DNA of 23,417 bases, from contig JAQGAU010000829.1 of assembly GCA_034698045.1 (NCBI GenBank), forward strand, positions 1-23,417. Direction: 5' to 3'. The translations under genes and the position numbers were made by a program. The notes below the pieces were generated by a model. It worked only from the letters and a program-made list of their open reading frames with translations. It did not search any database and was not told where the DNA came from. Position 1 is the stretch's first letter. Each line of letters starts with the position of its first letter. Shown one piece after another: positions 10,441 through 18,010 of this stretch. This DNA is from Paramacrobiotus richtersi. Taxonomy: Eukaryota; Tardigrada; Eutardigrada; Parachela; Macrobiotidae.

Positions 10441-10446
10441 AATAAA
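10441..10446 (+). terminator. LTR polyadenylation signal
   Basis: AATAAA about 65 bp after the predicted transcription start, so it lies in R. The functional copy for element RNA is the one in the 3' LTR at 20278-20283. Confidence 0.65.
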
Positions 10447-10554
10447 GTCATGAGCATCCCTGTTTCCGGTTCGTTGTAGATCATAGTCATATAGTCATAG
10501 GCTCCCATATGCACACATTAGGTAGGACTCATTGGTCACACAGTTGTGACGAAT

Positions 10555-10572
10555 TGGCGTGAAGGATAGAGC
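10555..10572 (+). other. Ty3 element primer-binding site
   Basis: TGGCGTGAAGGATAGAGC starts 5 bases after the 5' LTR. It would pair with a tRNA ending ...CTTCACGCCA. The first ten bases equal the TRIM primer site at 6192-6183. I could not assign the tRNA. Confidence 0.65.
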
Positions 10573-11236
10573 CTACAGTGCATATCTGTACAAGTATATT
10601 AATGGTTATTATTTTGGAAGCGCGCGCAGAAATAAATTATTATTGGAATTGATGGTTGGATTATTGGAGACTCAGCAGAAGTTTTGGAAGCCCATATTGC
10701 GACACAGGTATAGAAGTGTTGTTCTGCTGACTACAGAAAGCATATTTTATACATACAGTCGTTACGACACAGGTACTTTTCTGTGACTGGTTCCTCGTCA
10801 GTTCTAGTACAGAATTTTGCAGATAGTCGTATTATAAGTTGAGAGGAGCCCCGGGATGCATATATAAGCATACACAAGTGGAAAATTTACAGAATATCAC
10901 GTTGTACACCATGTGTATGGTACAGTAATAGTACATACCATCACGTTGAGAACGTCAACATACAAACACAAGAGCTATACGTAAGGCACGATATATGTAC
11001 ACCAACGGAAGATTACACACTAGTACATAAATCATTATATGCACATCAAAGCTGACAACACATACATAGTACTGAGTATACATCGCAACTATATGCGATA
11101 AGTAGTTCTACATAATTAAGGCACAGATATAGTATAATACAGCCTGCGTATCGTATCTGCAACGTACGCAGACCTACTGCATACCGCTGGATGCACCGAA
11201 ATAACTAGTTATAATTGTTCTAATAATTGATTAACA
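10573..11236 (+). other. Untranslated leader of the Ty3 element
   Basis: About 660 bp, A/T-rich, between the primer site and the first gag-frame ATG. It would hold packaging and dimerisation signals and perhaps a splice donor for env. A 75-codon ORF at 10559-10786 overlaps the primer site and has no recognisable domain, so I do not call it. Confidence 0.6.
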
Positions 11237-11824
11237 ATGTGCAAGGCAGATAAGCAGCCTCATAGTGATACTGAAAAACCTAATTTAGCCGAGCGAGTTT
11301 CGAATCGTCTTAGAAGAATACCACCTGAATTAATTCCTATTGACCTTGCTAAAAGCAAATATTGGGGTAATCAACCAAGTACTAGTAATATACAGAACGT
11401 AGTACGAGCAGCCGATCGCTTAAAGACGCCGGTAGTTTCCGCGAGCCCTAGCCCAAACAAAGACACTCCTGAGGAAGACGTACATAACACTGCATTTATT
11501 GGGGATCAGGAAGATTTGGAAGGAGCAAACGGAGTACAACAGCCTTTGGGTTCATTACCGTCGCCAAATAACACTGAAACTAGTATAGTAGAGCCTCACT
11601 CAAACCCAACTGACGAAAAATTAGCGGACGTGTCCGAAATTAACGTACCAGAGGAAAACGAAATAAAAGTACATTTGATCGCCGACATACAGGAAGAAGG
11701 TCGTGCCTCTACCGAAAGAGAGGTATTTTTGGAAGCAGCCGAAGTTCCAACACAACCCATTTTTACAGAAGCACTTAAGAAGGATTTAGAGCAGGAAGAC
11801 GAAAAAATTGTCATCAGTGACTAA
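11237..11824 (+). CDS. Acidic N-terminal segment of the Gag reading frame
   Basis: 195 codons, hydrophilic, rich in Glu, Asp, Pro and Ser, with no domain I recognise. The start (MCKADKQPHS) is the first ATG in this frame after the leader. The frame is the same as the downstream gag ORF: after the TAA at 11822-11824, translation stays open through 11825-11908 into gag. I therefore infer that this was the N-terminal part of one long Gag of about 640 residues, split here by one stop. Alternatively it is a genuine separate protein, with gag starting at 11909. An acidic N-terminal extension of this size is not standard for Ty3-class Gag. Confidence 0.65.
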   Translation: MCKADKQPHSDTEKPNLAERVSNRLRRIPPELIPIDLAKSKYWGNQPSTSNIQNVVRAADRLKTPVVSASPSPNKDTPEEDVHNTAFIGDQEDLEGANGVQQPLGSLPSPNNTETSIVEPHSNPTDEKLADVSEINVPEENEIKVHLIADIQEEGRASTEREVFLEAAEVPTQPIFTEALKKDLEQEDEKIVISD

Positions 11825-11908
11825 GAAGAACTATCAGCATATAGTGACGAAACTGTTAGTGAACAGAACATTAACGATCTGTTTTCGGGGAATACAACAG
11901 ACAACGAC

Positions 11909-13159
11909 ATGGCTAACCCAGAACCGGCCCCAGCAGTACAGGGCCCCAAAGTCAAGTTACCACCACCCTTTTCAGCGGCAGCACACGAAGACGCTGAGAC
12001 GTGGCTCGAGTCGTACCTTAGATGCGCCGAGTCATATAGATGGAACGATGATATAAAAGCTCAACGACTGTCAGATGTTTTAGCCGGAACAGCTCGAAAA
12101 TGGCTGAAAAACCGCCTCGCGGCAGCAGCACAGGACTGGGATACTTTAAAAAATGAGTTCTTAAAAATGTTTGCGAAAATTGGTACGCCACAACAGGCAA
12201 TAGATAGCCTAATATCTAGGCAGCAAGGTGATGACGAAGATTTCAGAACATATTATTTTTCTGTGGTTGACCTGTGTAAACATGCTGACGCCAACGACAA
12301 CACGGAGATAGGGTACTTTATACTTAGGGGTATGAAAGACAAAAGTACCGCTACACAAATTCGGATAATGGGAAAAAAGACTCCAGAAGAAATCATGGAA
12401 GTGGCAGAACAATTATATCCAATTAAGGAAAAAGAAAAAACTGATAGAAAGGTCACCAGAAGCTATGGACTGCCATTTATCAATGAGGCCCGGAAAGATA
12501 AGCAGACAATGGATAGTGCAGACAAAATTAACGAATTATCAGAGAAAGTTGATAAGATTGTTAATTTTAAGTTTAATACTAATAATTCTCGCCCCTTCCG
12601 TAGTAACTATCAAGGCAATAATTTTCAACAAGGAAACAGTTACGGATATAGAAACAACACTAGGGGAAACAGCTACGGCAGAAGAAATTTTGGTTTTAGA
12701 GGAGATAGCGAGAGACGCTTCCCTGATAGCAGGACTGGAGATGGGCGTTCAGCATGCTTTAACTGCGGTAGGAAGGGCCACTGTCAAATCAACTGCAGGC
12801 AAGGTAATGCAAATAATAATAATAGCTTTAGAAATAACAATAGCTATAGAAACACCCTATATAATAACAATAGTTACCAATCGCCTGCTTCTCGTTTCCC
12901 AGTAATGCCAACTGAGCGCCAAAATGTGAATTTAATTGATTTACAGCCACAGGATGGTCCGTTTACTGAATATCAGGACCATAGCCCAGTTAATGTTCTA
13001 CCGTTTTACAACGTGAACCAAGAAACTACAAACACATACGTCCCGAAAACGTGTATGAACACTTTAGTAAAAATTAACAAAATTGAGATTAGCGCATGTA
13101 TCGACACTGGAGCTGGACCTTCAATTGCTAATTCAAAACTGATAAAGCAGATGGGTTAA
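11909..13159 (+). CDS. gag: Gag (capsid and nucleocapsid) with the start of the protease
   Basis: 416 codons. The capsid-like N-terminal half contains the Ty3/gypsy Gag pattern (DAETWLESYLRCAESYRWND...ARKWL, then FLKMFAKIG). An Asn/Arg-rich linker leads to a zinc knuckle CFNCGRKGHCQINC (CX2CX4HX4C, residues 283-296), which binds the element RNA. Near the end is the retroviral-type aspartic protease active site IDTGAGPS (D at residue 399). A TAA at 13157-13159 then interrupts the protease about 18 residues after the catalytic Asp; protease sequence continues in the same frame beyond it. Gag and protease are thus in one frame in this element. The stop is more likely a lesion than regulated readthrough, because it falls inside the protease fold. 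Confidence 0.88.
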   Translation: MANPEPAPAVQGPKVKLPPPFSAAAHEDAETWLESYLRCAESYRWNDDIKAQRLSDVLAGTARKWLKNRLAAAAQDWDTLKNEFLKMFAKIGTPQQAIDSLISRQQGDDEDFRTYYFSVVDLCKHADANDNTEIGYFILRGMKDKSTATQIRIMGKKTPEEIMEVAEQLYPIKEKEKTDRKVTRSYGLPFINEARKDKQTMDSADKINELSEKVDKIVNFKFNTNNSRPFRSNYQGNNFQQGNSYGYRNNTRGNSYGRRNFGFRGDSERRFPDSRTGDGRSACFNCGRKGHCQINCRQGNANNNNSFRNNNSYRNTLYNNNSYQSPASRFPVMPTERQNVNLIDLQPQDGPFTEYQDHSPVNVLPFYNVNQETTNTYVPKTCMNTLVKINKIEISACIDTGAGPSIANSKLIKQMG

Positions 13160-13594
13160 ACAAAAACGACGTGGCGCGGTTTGCCTATAAAATTTTTTAA
13201 AAAAGTCAAAAGTCCTGCTGAGGGCGCAGACTTAGATATCGAAATAGCTGGTAGAACAGTGTCTGTACACTGTGCAATTGTTGACTGTCCTAATTTTGAA
13301 GAATTATTACTGTTAGGAAATGACTTTTTAGATAGTGCGAAACTTGTCATTGACTACAGGCTACACAGATTGTACTACATGAAACAAGGACCCTGTCGGT
13401 CCTGCACAGGTAACCTTGAGAGTCAGTTATTCACTAACAAAATGAAACTAGCAACCAATAATAAACAAAATTTGCAAGGAGTCCAAGAAAAAGCGAACGA
13501 CAAATGGATACTACAAAATGTCTACAATTTAGGTGAGGATGATGTAGTAGCTAGTACAGTCTCTAAAACACTGATAGCGTTACAGACTTCATGA
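13160..13594 (+). pseudogene. Remainder of the aspartic protease and spacer to pol
   Basis: Same frame as gag, directly after the stop at 13157. It contains the second protease motif as LLLGNDFL (about 13310-13333), which pairs with the DTG strand in retropepsins. After that comes a poorly conserved stretch up to TGA 13592-13594. The stop overlaps the pol ATG as ATGA, so pol lies in the -1 frame. Confidence 0.75.
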
Positions 13595-14526
13595 ATAAAG
13601 AAACATACAAGGAAAATATCACTCCGTTTATAGAAGAACAAAATTGTGTAGAAGACATCAGTATTGACGATACACTTACGCAAGAGCAAAAAGAAGAGCT
13701 TTTAAGTCTGATAACAAAATATAATGTGATTTTTCAGAAAAAGGGGGAACTTATTGGCTGCACATCATTAACAGAGCATGTTATCGACACGGGTGACTCC
13801 AAACCCGTTCATGTCCCACCATATAGGACGTCAATAAAAGAACAGGAAATTATAGAAACTGAATTAAAAAAGCTTCTCGATTTAGATATCATAGAGCCCT
13901 CTTATTCAAGTTGGAGCAGTCCGCTCCTGTTAGTGCCTAAAGGTCTAACATACAGGCCAGTAAATTACTATAGATTACTAAACAAACTAACAAAAAAAGA
14001 TTCTTATCCATTGCCAAACACTTCGGCCTGTTTGGACTTATTGAGCGGATCAGAGTATTGTGTCACCTTAGATATGACCGGAGCCTTCTGGCAAAATCCG
14101 CTTGACGAAACTAGCGAAGAAAAAAGTGGATTTATAACAAACCTTGGTTTATTTCAATTTGAGAGGACTGCACAAGGCCTGTGCAATGCACCGGCCACTT
14201 TTCAACGTCTCATGGACGTTGTCCTAGCAAACCTTAAGTGGAAAACATGTATTAACTATGTCGATGACATACTTATCTTCGGGAAATCTTTCTCTGAAGC
14301 CCTTCATAGAGTGTCACAGGTTTTCGAAAGGATTAAAGATGCAGGTTTAACACTACATTTAAGTAAATGTGAATTCTTTAAAAAATTAGTGAAATTTCTT
14401 GAACACATCGTAAATAGAGAAGGGCGTCACCCAAATCCGGAGAAAACGAATGCTTTACAAAAGTGGCCCAAACCGAATTCTTTAAAAGAAGTTCAATCCT
14501 TTTTGGGCGCCGCTGGCTACTGGTGA
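13591..14526 (+). CDS. pol: Reverse transcriptase (Ty3/gypsy type), cut by a stop after the palm and thumb
   Basis: 311 codons from an ATG that overlaps the gag-protease stop (ATGA). RT landmarks in order: HVPPYRTS; LDLDIIEPSYSSWSSPLLLVPK (fingers); LDMTGAFWQ with the first catalytic Asp (residue 161); GLCNAPATFQRLMD; and YVDD at 14257-14268 (residue 223 onward); then the primer-grip region and FLGAAGYW. It makes the element's cDNA from the tRNA-primed genomic RNA. TGA at 14524-14526 ends the ORF just at the RT/RNase H connection, where the same frame continues open. A restart at ATGA would be needed unless frameshifting occurs; no slippery heptamer is obvious at the junction. Confidence 0.9.
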   Translation: MNKETYKENITPFIEEQNCVEDISIDDTLTQEQKEELLSLITKYNVIFQKKGELIGCTSLTEHVIDTGDSKPVHVPPYRTSIKEQEIIETELKKLLDLDIIEPSYSSWSSPLLLVPKGLTYRPVNYYRLLNKLTKKDSYPLPNTSACLDLLSGSEYCVTLDMTGAFWQNPLDETSEEKSGFITNLGLFQFERTAQGLCNAPATFQRLMDVVLANLKWKTCINYVDDILIFGKSFSEALHRVSQVFERIKDAGLTLHLSKCEFFKKLVKFLEHIVNREGRHPNPEKTNALQKWPKPNSLKEVQSFLGAAGYW

Positions 14527-15216
14527 GCCTATGTTAAAAAATACTCTGATATCGCCCAACCTTTAACAGAGTTAACGAAAAAATCTCAGAAATTTATATG
14601 GACCAGTGACTGTGAACATGCCTTTAACGGCCTCAAAGATAGAATATGTACAGCAATAATGTTAAATCACTTCGATCCCAAATTACCCATTGAACTCCAC
14701 TGCGATGCGTCAAATATCGGTCTTGGAGCAGTTTTACTCCAGATATGTGACAAAAAGGAAAAAGTAATGAATTTATTTCACGGAAATTATCCACGTCGGA
14801 GGAAAAATATACAACATCCGAATTAGAATGCCTAGCTGTAATTTGGGCAGTGCAGAAATTTAGGCACTACCTTACTGATTAAATTTAGAATTATTGCTAA
14901 CCACCAAGCTTTGACATACTTATTAAATATCAAAGATGCCACCGGGCGATTATGCCTGTGGGCAATTAAACTTTCTCCTTTCGACTTCGATATTGTACAT
15001 AAACCAGGGAAATTAAACGCACTCCCAGATGCACTGAGCAGAAATCCGGTAGGTAAACCCGATACAACAGAAAACATGGAGATTCCTGAAATGCCAGTTA
15101 ATTTACTGACGAATGTTGAATTACAGAGTTTGCAAAAAGCCGACCCGTTCTGTAAGAAAGTTTTCGACTCAATAGCAAAAAATACCAACGACTTTAAAAA
15201 TTTTGTTGTTCATACC
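14527..15216 (+). pseudogene. RNase H and connection domain, broken by two frame changes
   Basis: It continues the RT frame after the stop with KKYSDIAQPLTELTKK and the RNase H start IELHCDASNIGLGAVLLQ. Near 14780 the homology moves to another frame (SELECLAVIWAVQKFRHYL) and near 14880 to a third (NHQALTYLLNIKDATGRL). The usual catalytic Asp in the TDH motif is Asn here. The last part, to about 15216, contains the conserved tether HKPGKLNALPDALSRNP. Together these lesions should abolish RNase H activity in this copy. Confidence 0.8.
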
Positions 15217-16136
15217 CGGAAGAAGATCAATCATTCCAACTTGTGATTCCTGAAAAAATACAACATGATGTTTTGTATGAAATGCATGACTGCCCCGTCG
15301 GAGGAGCACACCAAGCGTTTTTGAGGACGTGGCAGAAAATCAAAAAACGATTTTTCTGGCCACGATATGTGGAAGACGTCAAAAAATATACTGATTCCTG
15401 CAGAGACTGTGTAAGTTATAAAAAGAAGATTGGAAAACCATACGGTCTGTTACAGCCGGTGCCAGTGTATCCAGTCGGTCAACGATGGCAACTGGATCAT
15501 GTCGGCCCCTTTAAAAAGTCTAAGACTGGAAAGAAATATCTGCTAGTTGCAACTGAACAAGCAACACGATACGTGGAAGCAAAAGCTGTCACCACTGAGG
15601 GTTCGCTAGATACAGCAAAATTTTTTGTGGATAACATTGTCTGTAGGCACGGTGCACCCCTATACGTAAGTACTGACAGAGGCGCCGCATTCTGCAGCGC
15701 ATTATTTCAGCAGGTAATTTTTTTAACGGGAGGAAGTCATCAGAGATCGACTAGTTATCACCCACAATCGCAGGGTTTAGTCGAAAAAATGAACCGCACT
15801 ATCGTATCCGCGCTGGCGATGTACTGTAGTACACATCAGCGCGACTGGGATACGACTGTACAGATGTGTATTTTCTCAATTAATGTAACGCCACAGAGCA
15901 CTACAAAATTTACTCCGTTTTATTTATTATATGGGCGTCTGGCCCAACTGCCCTGTGAAGTTGCTTTACTCCCCGATACAGAAACTGGTGAGATACAACT
16001 GGACGATTATGTTGAAAAATTGCAAAATTCATTATCTGCGGCAAGAGAGCTCGCGCGCGCTCGTTCTGAAGAATCCGGAATTAAAGACGTATACTATTAT
16101 AATCGTACACATACTAGAGTAAATTTTAATGAATGA
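15217..16136 (+). CDS. Integrase: zinc-binding and catalytic domains
   Basis: The frame in which integrase reads is open from about 15217, after a frame change relative to the RNase H tail, and ends at TGA 16134-16136. It has an N-terminal HHCC zinc module (HDCPVGGAH...CRDC) and a catalytic core with D in QLDHVGPF, D in YVSTDRGAAFCS and E in SQGLVEKMNR. The spacing from second Asp to Glu is exactly 35, so the catalytic triad is intact. It joins the cDNA to host DNA. The stop separates this core from the C-terminal domain in the same frame (next entry). No ATG starts this ORF because it is normally part of the Pol polyprotein. Confidence 0.88.
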
Positions 16137-16739
16137 GATTTAGTAATGGTTTATAATCCTCATCGAAAAATTAATACGACAAACAAATTATTCCATAAGT
16201 TTTATGGACCATTTGTGATCGAGAAAAAATTGTCTGATATAAACTACAAAGTGAAGGCATGCTTTGGAAAGGAAAAAGAGGATATAGTACATGTTTCCCA
16301 TCCTAAAAGATTTGTTATGAGAGATAAACCAGTGTTGACAGAAACTGAAAACAAGATGACACCGCTAAATCAATTTGAAAAAAATGAAAGACAAAATGAA
16401 GCCACATGGAAAGGGCAGAGAAGAAAAAATATATATGGATCACATAAAAAATTACTACTGGAAGAAAAAGATACAAATGAAAACCAGGGTGATCACATAG
16501 ATAAAGAAGAAACAGAACAACCCCAGGACGTGTTAGAAGGGAAAGATTTAATTGAAGAAAGTGACAAAGAAAATACTGTTACAGAATCTCCGCTCACGAG
16601 ACCGGTAAGAAACCGAAAGAAGACAGAACGCTACGGCTACGTTAATACGTTACGAATGGAGGGAAACGGATCCGAAGATGTAGTCAGGGGAACAAAAGTC
16701 ATTAATATCACCAAATTAGAACAACTTCTACAGAAATAA
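16137..16739 (+). pseudogene. Integrase C-terminal domain with GPF module and charged tail
   Basis: Same frame as the integrase core, directly after the stop at 16134. It begins DLVMVYNPHRK and contains the GPY/F module as FYGPFVIEKKL...INYKV, known in Ty3/gypsy integrases for multimerisation and DNA binding. A ~120-residue Lys/Glu/Asn-rich tail follows, with no recognised targeting module such as a chromodomain. It ends at TAA 16737-16739. Confidence 0.8.
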
Positions 16740-16741
16740 GG

Positions 16742-17231
16742 AGATGACCTTTTGAATGAGGAAACTTGCCATGTGAAGAAATGTGCCGATAAAAAACACC
16801 ATGATTCTATACTGTTAAACAGATTCTGGAACCAATCGAATGACGATTTGGAAAAAAATTCTAAAATTGGAGAGTTAAAAGAACTAAGATCATCAACAAC
16901 CGCCCTGCATTTAGAATAAGCTGTTGAAAATCTGCAAGAATCGTCCAGGGTTTTCAATAATGAAACGAAATTGTTCCTGGAAAAGTTTGCAGAAATACGA
17001 AACGCAAAACAGACAGAAACTACTAATTCCACCACAAAAATATCAAGAAAATTTCCGTCTTGCTCATTAACACACGGACTGGGATTAACGCTTGTTATTG
17101 CAATATTACTAGCCTTCGCATTTAAACCGGCTGCGGGAAAGCTAGCGGAAGTATGTGATTGTAAGAAGATGGACTTTTTGGGAGTGTTATCTCTAAAAAA
17201 CTACTCCATCTGTGAAGACATGAAAATGTAA
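16742..17231 (+). pseudogene. N-terminal part of the env-like protein, with signal-anchor
   Basis: The frame is the same as the integrase tail and is open from just after its stop, interrupted by TAA at 16917-16919 and TAA at 17229-17231. The first ~110 codons are hydrophilic and Lys/Glu/Asn-rich. A strongly hydrophobic segment (about 17075-17135, GLGLTLVIAILLAFAF) follows, as expected for a signal peptide or signal-anchor. Next comes an ectodomain start with paired cysteines (VCDCKKMDFLGVL). No clear ATG begins the frame, so expression would probably need a spliced mRNA, as in errantiviruses; this is inferred. Position and layout support an env-like membrane protein. Confidence 0.6.
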
Positions 17232-17958
17232 GCAATCGAGAATATGGACACTTACACTTTATATGAAGAAGAAATACCACACTTTGCGTTCAAAGCATAC
17301 ATATGCAAACAGTACATTAATAAATTAACAGTAACGAGCTTCTTTTTCGGAGGAACAGACTCATTAAAATCTGTACTGACTAGAAGAGTTACGCCGGAAG
17401 AGTGCTGGACAATGGTGTCCACCAAGAGATGTAACGAAAAGGATATGGTAAAAGATGGGACGGCTTGGATTTTTTTCCGGAGAGCCCGATGGAAAAGGAA
17501 AATATTTACAAGAAGTTACTTATGAGATAACCAACTGTATCATGGAAGAGGTGGAGCTGCACCAAAAATGCGCCAACTGTACAGTCGATTCGGACACTAT
17601 GATAATAGCGCCGAATCGGCTGCAACAGTCTGCTCAGATAAACTCAATGACGTACGTCTGGCACAACGACCGTCCCGTAGAGCGGGAGTGCCGACCGGTC
17701 AGGGTGCATGAAGAGTTTTGTTTATATTCCAAGAAAAATGGAAGAGAAAGACTACGCGACGATGTCCATCAACTGGACTATTTTATTGGAAAAGTAACAA
17801 AATTGTGTGACAAGAAAATACAAGTTAGAGAAGTTTACGGAAATTCTAACCTAAAAATTAAGTTGGGTCAACGAAAACCACCGAAGCAACCTGCTGTAAA
17901 GTTCGCCACCAAGTACAAAACAAAAACCAGTTTTAATAAGAATTTTTTTTGTATATGA
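17232..17958 (+). pseudogene. Middle of the env-like ectodomain, with a frame change
   Basis: 17232-17470 continues the upstream frame, with Cys in TPEECWTMVSTKRC. At a run of seven T (17470-17476) the coding pattern moves to another frame, open to TGA at 17956-17958. That part has regularly spaced cysteines (NCIMEEVELHQKCANC) and a Lys-rich end. The pattern of aromatic and paired Cys positions recalls glycoproteins of negative-strand RNA viruses such as chuviruses, which are known to have been captured by arthropod LTR elements. I hold that as a hypothesis from memory of the pattern only. It would act in membrane fusion or receptor binding if intact, but this copy is broken. Confidence 0.55.
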
Positions 17959-18010
17959 TTTCGCGTTATATCAAGAAAATTTTTTATCGCAGCATTTCAA
18001 TTTTTTTTTT

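Larger units (their letters stand above)
10178..10549 (+). repeat. Ty3 element 5' LTR
   Basis: 372 bp, beginning TGTCACG and ending GTTGTGA. It is identical to the 3' LTR apart from six transitions and a second copy of a 20-bp U3 unit (10216-10235 and 10236-10255; only one unit in the 3' LTR). From the promoter, U3 is about 10178-10375, R begins near 10376, and U5 follows the AATAAA signal. Confidence 0.95.

Noticed and set aside
10559..10786. 75-codon ORF directly after the 5' LTR
   Set aside because: It overlaps the primer-binding site, has no recognised domain and is low-complexity hydrophobic/aromatic; likely chance in an A/T-rich leader.
12465..12905. 146-codon ORF overlapping gag
   Set aside because: It is the +1 shadow of the Asn-rich gag region (Ile/Thr runs from AAT repeats).
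13540..13594. Programmed -1 frameshift site before pol
   Set aside because: No X XXY YYZ heptamer in the gag-protease frame near the stop; the ATGA overlap explains the arrangement more simply.
14911..16136. BEL/Pao or copia assignment of the large element
   Set aside because: Integrase follows RNase H and has a GPF module, and RT has the Ty3/gypsy motif set (YVDD, GLCNAPATFQ).
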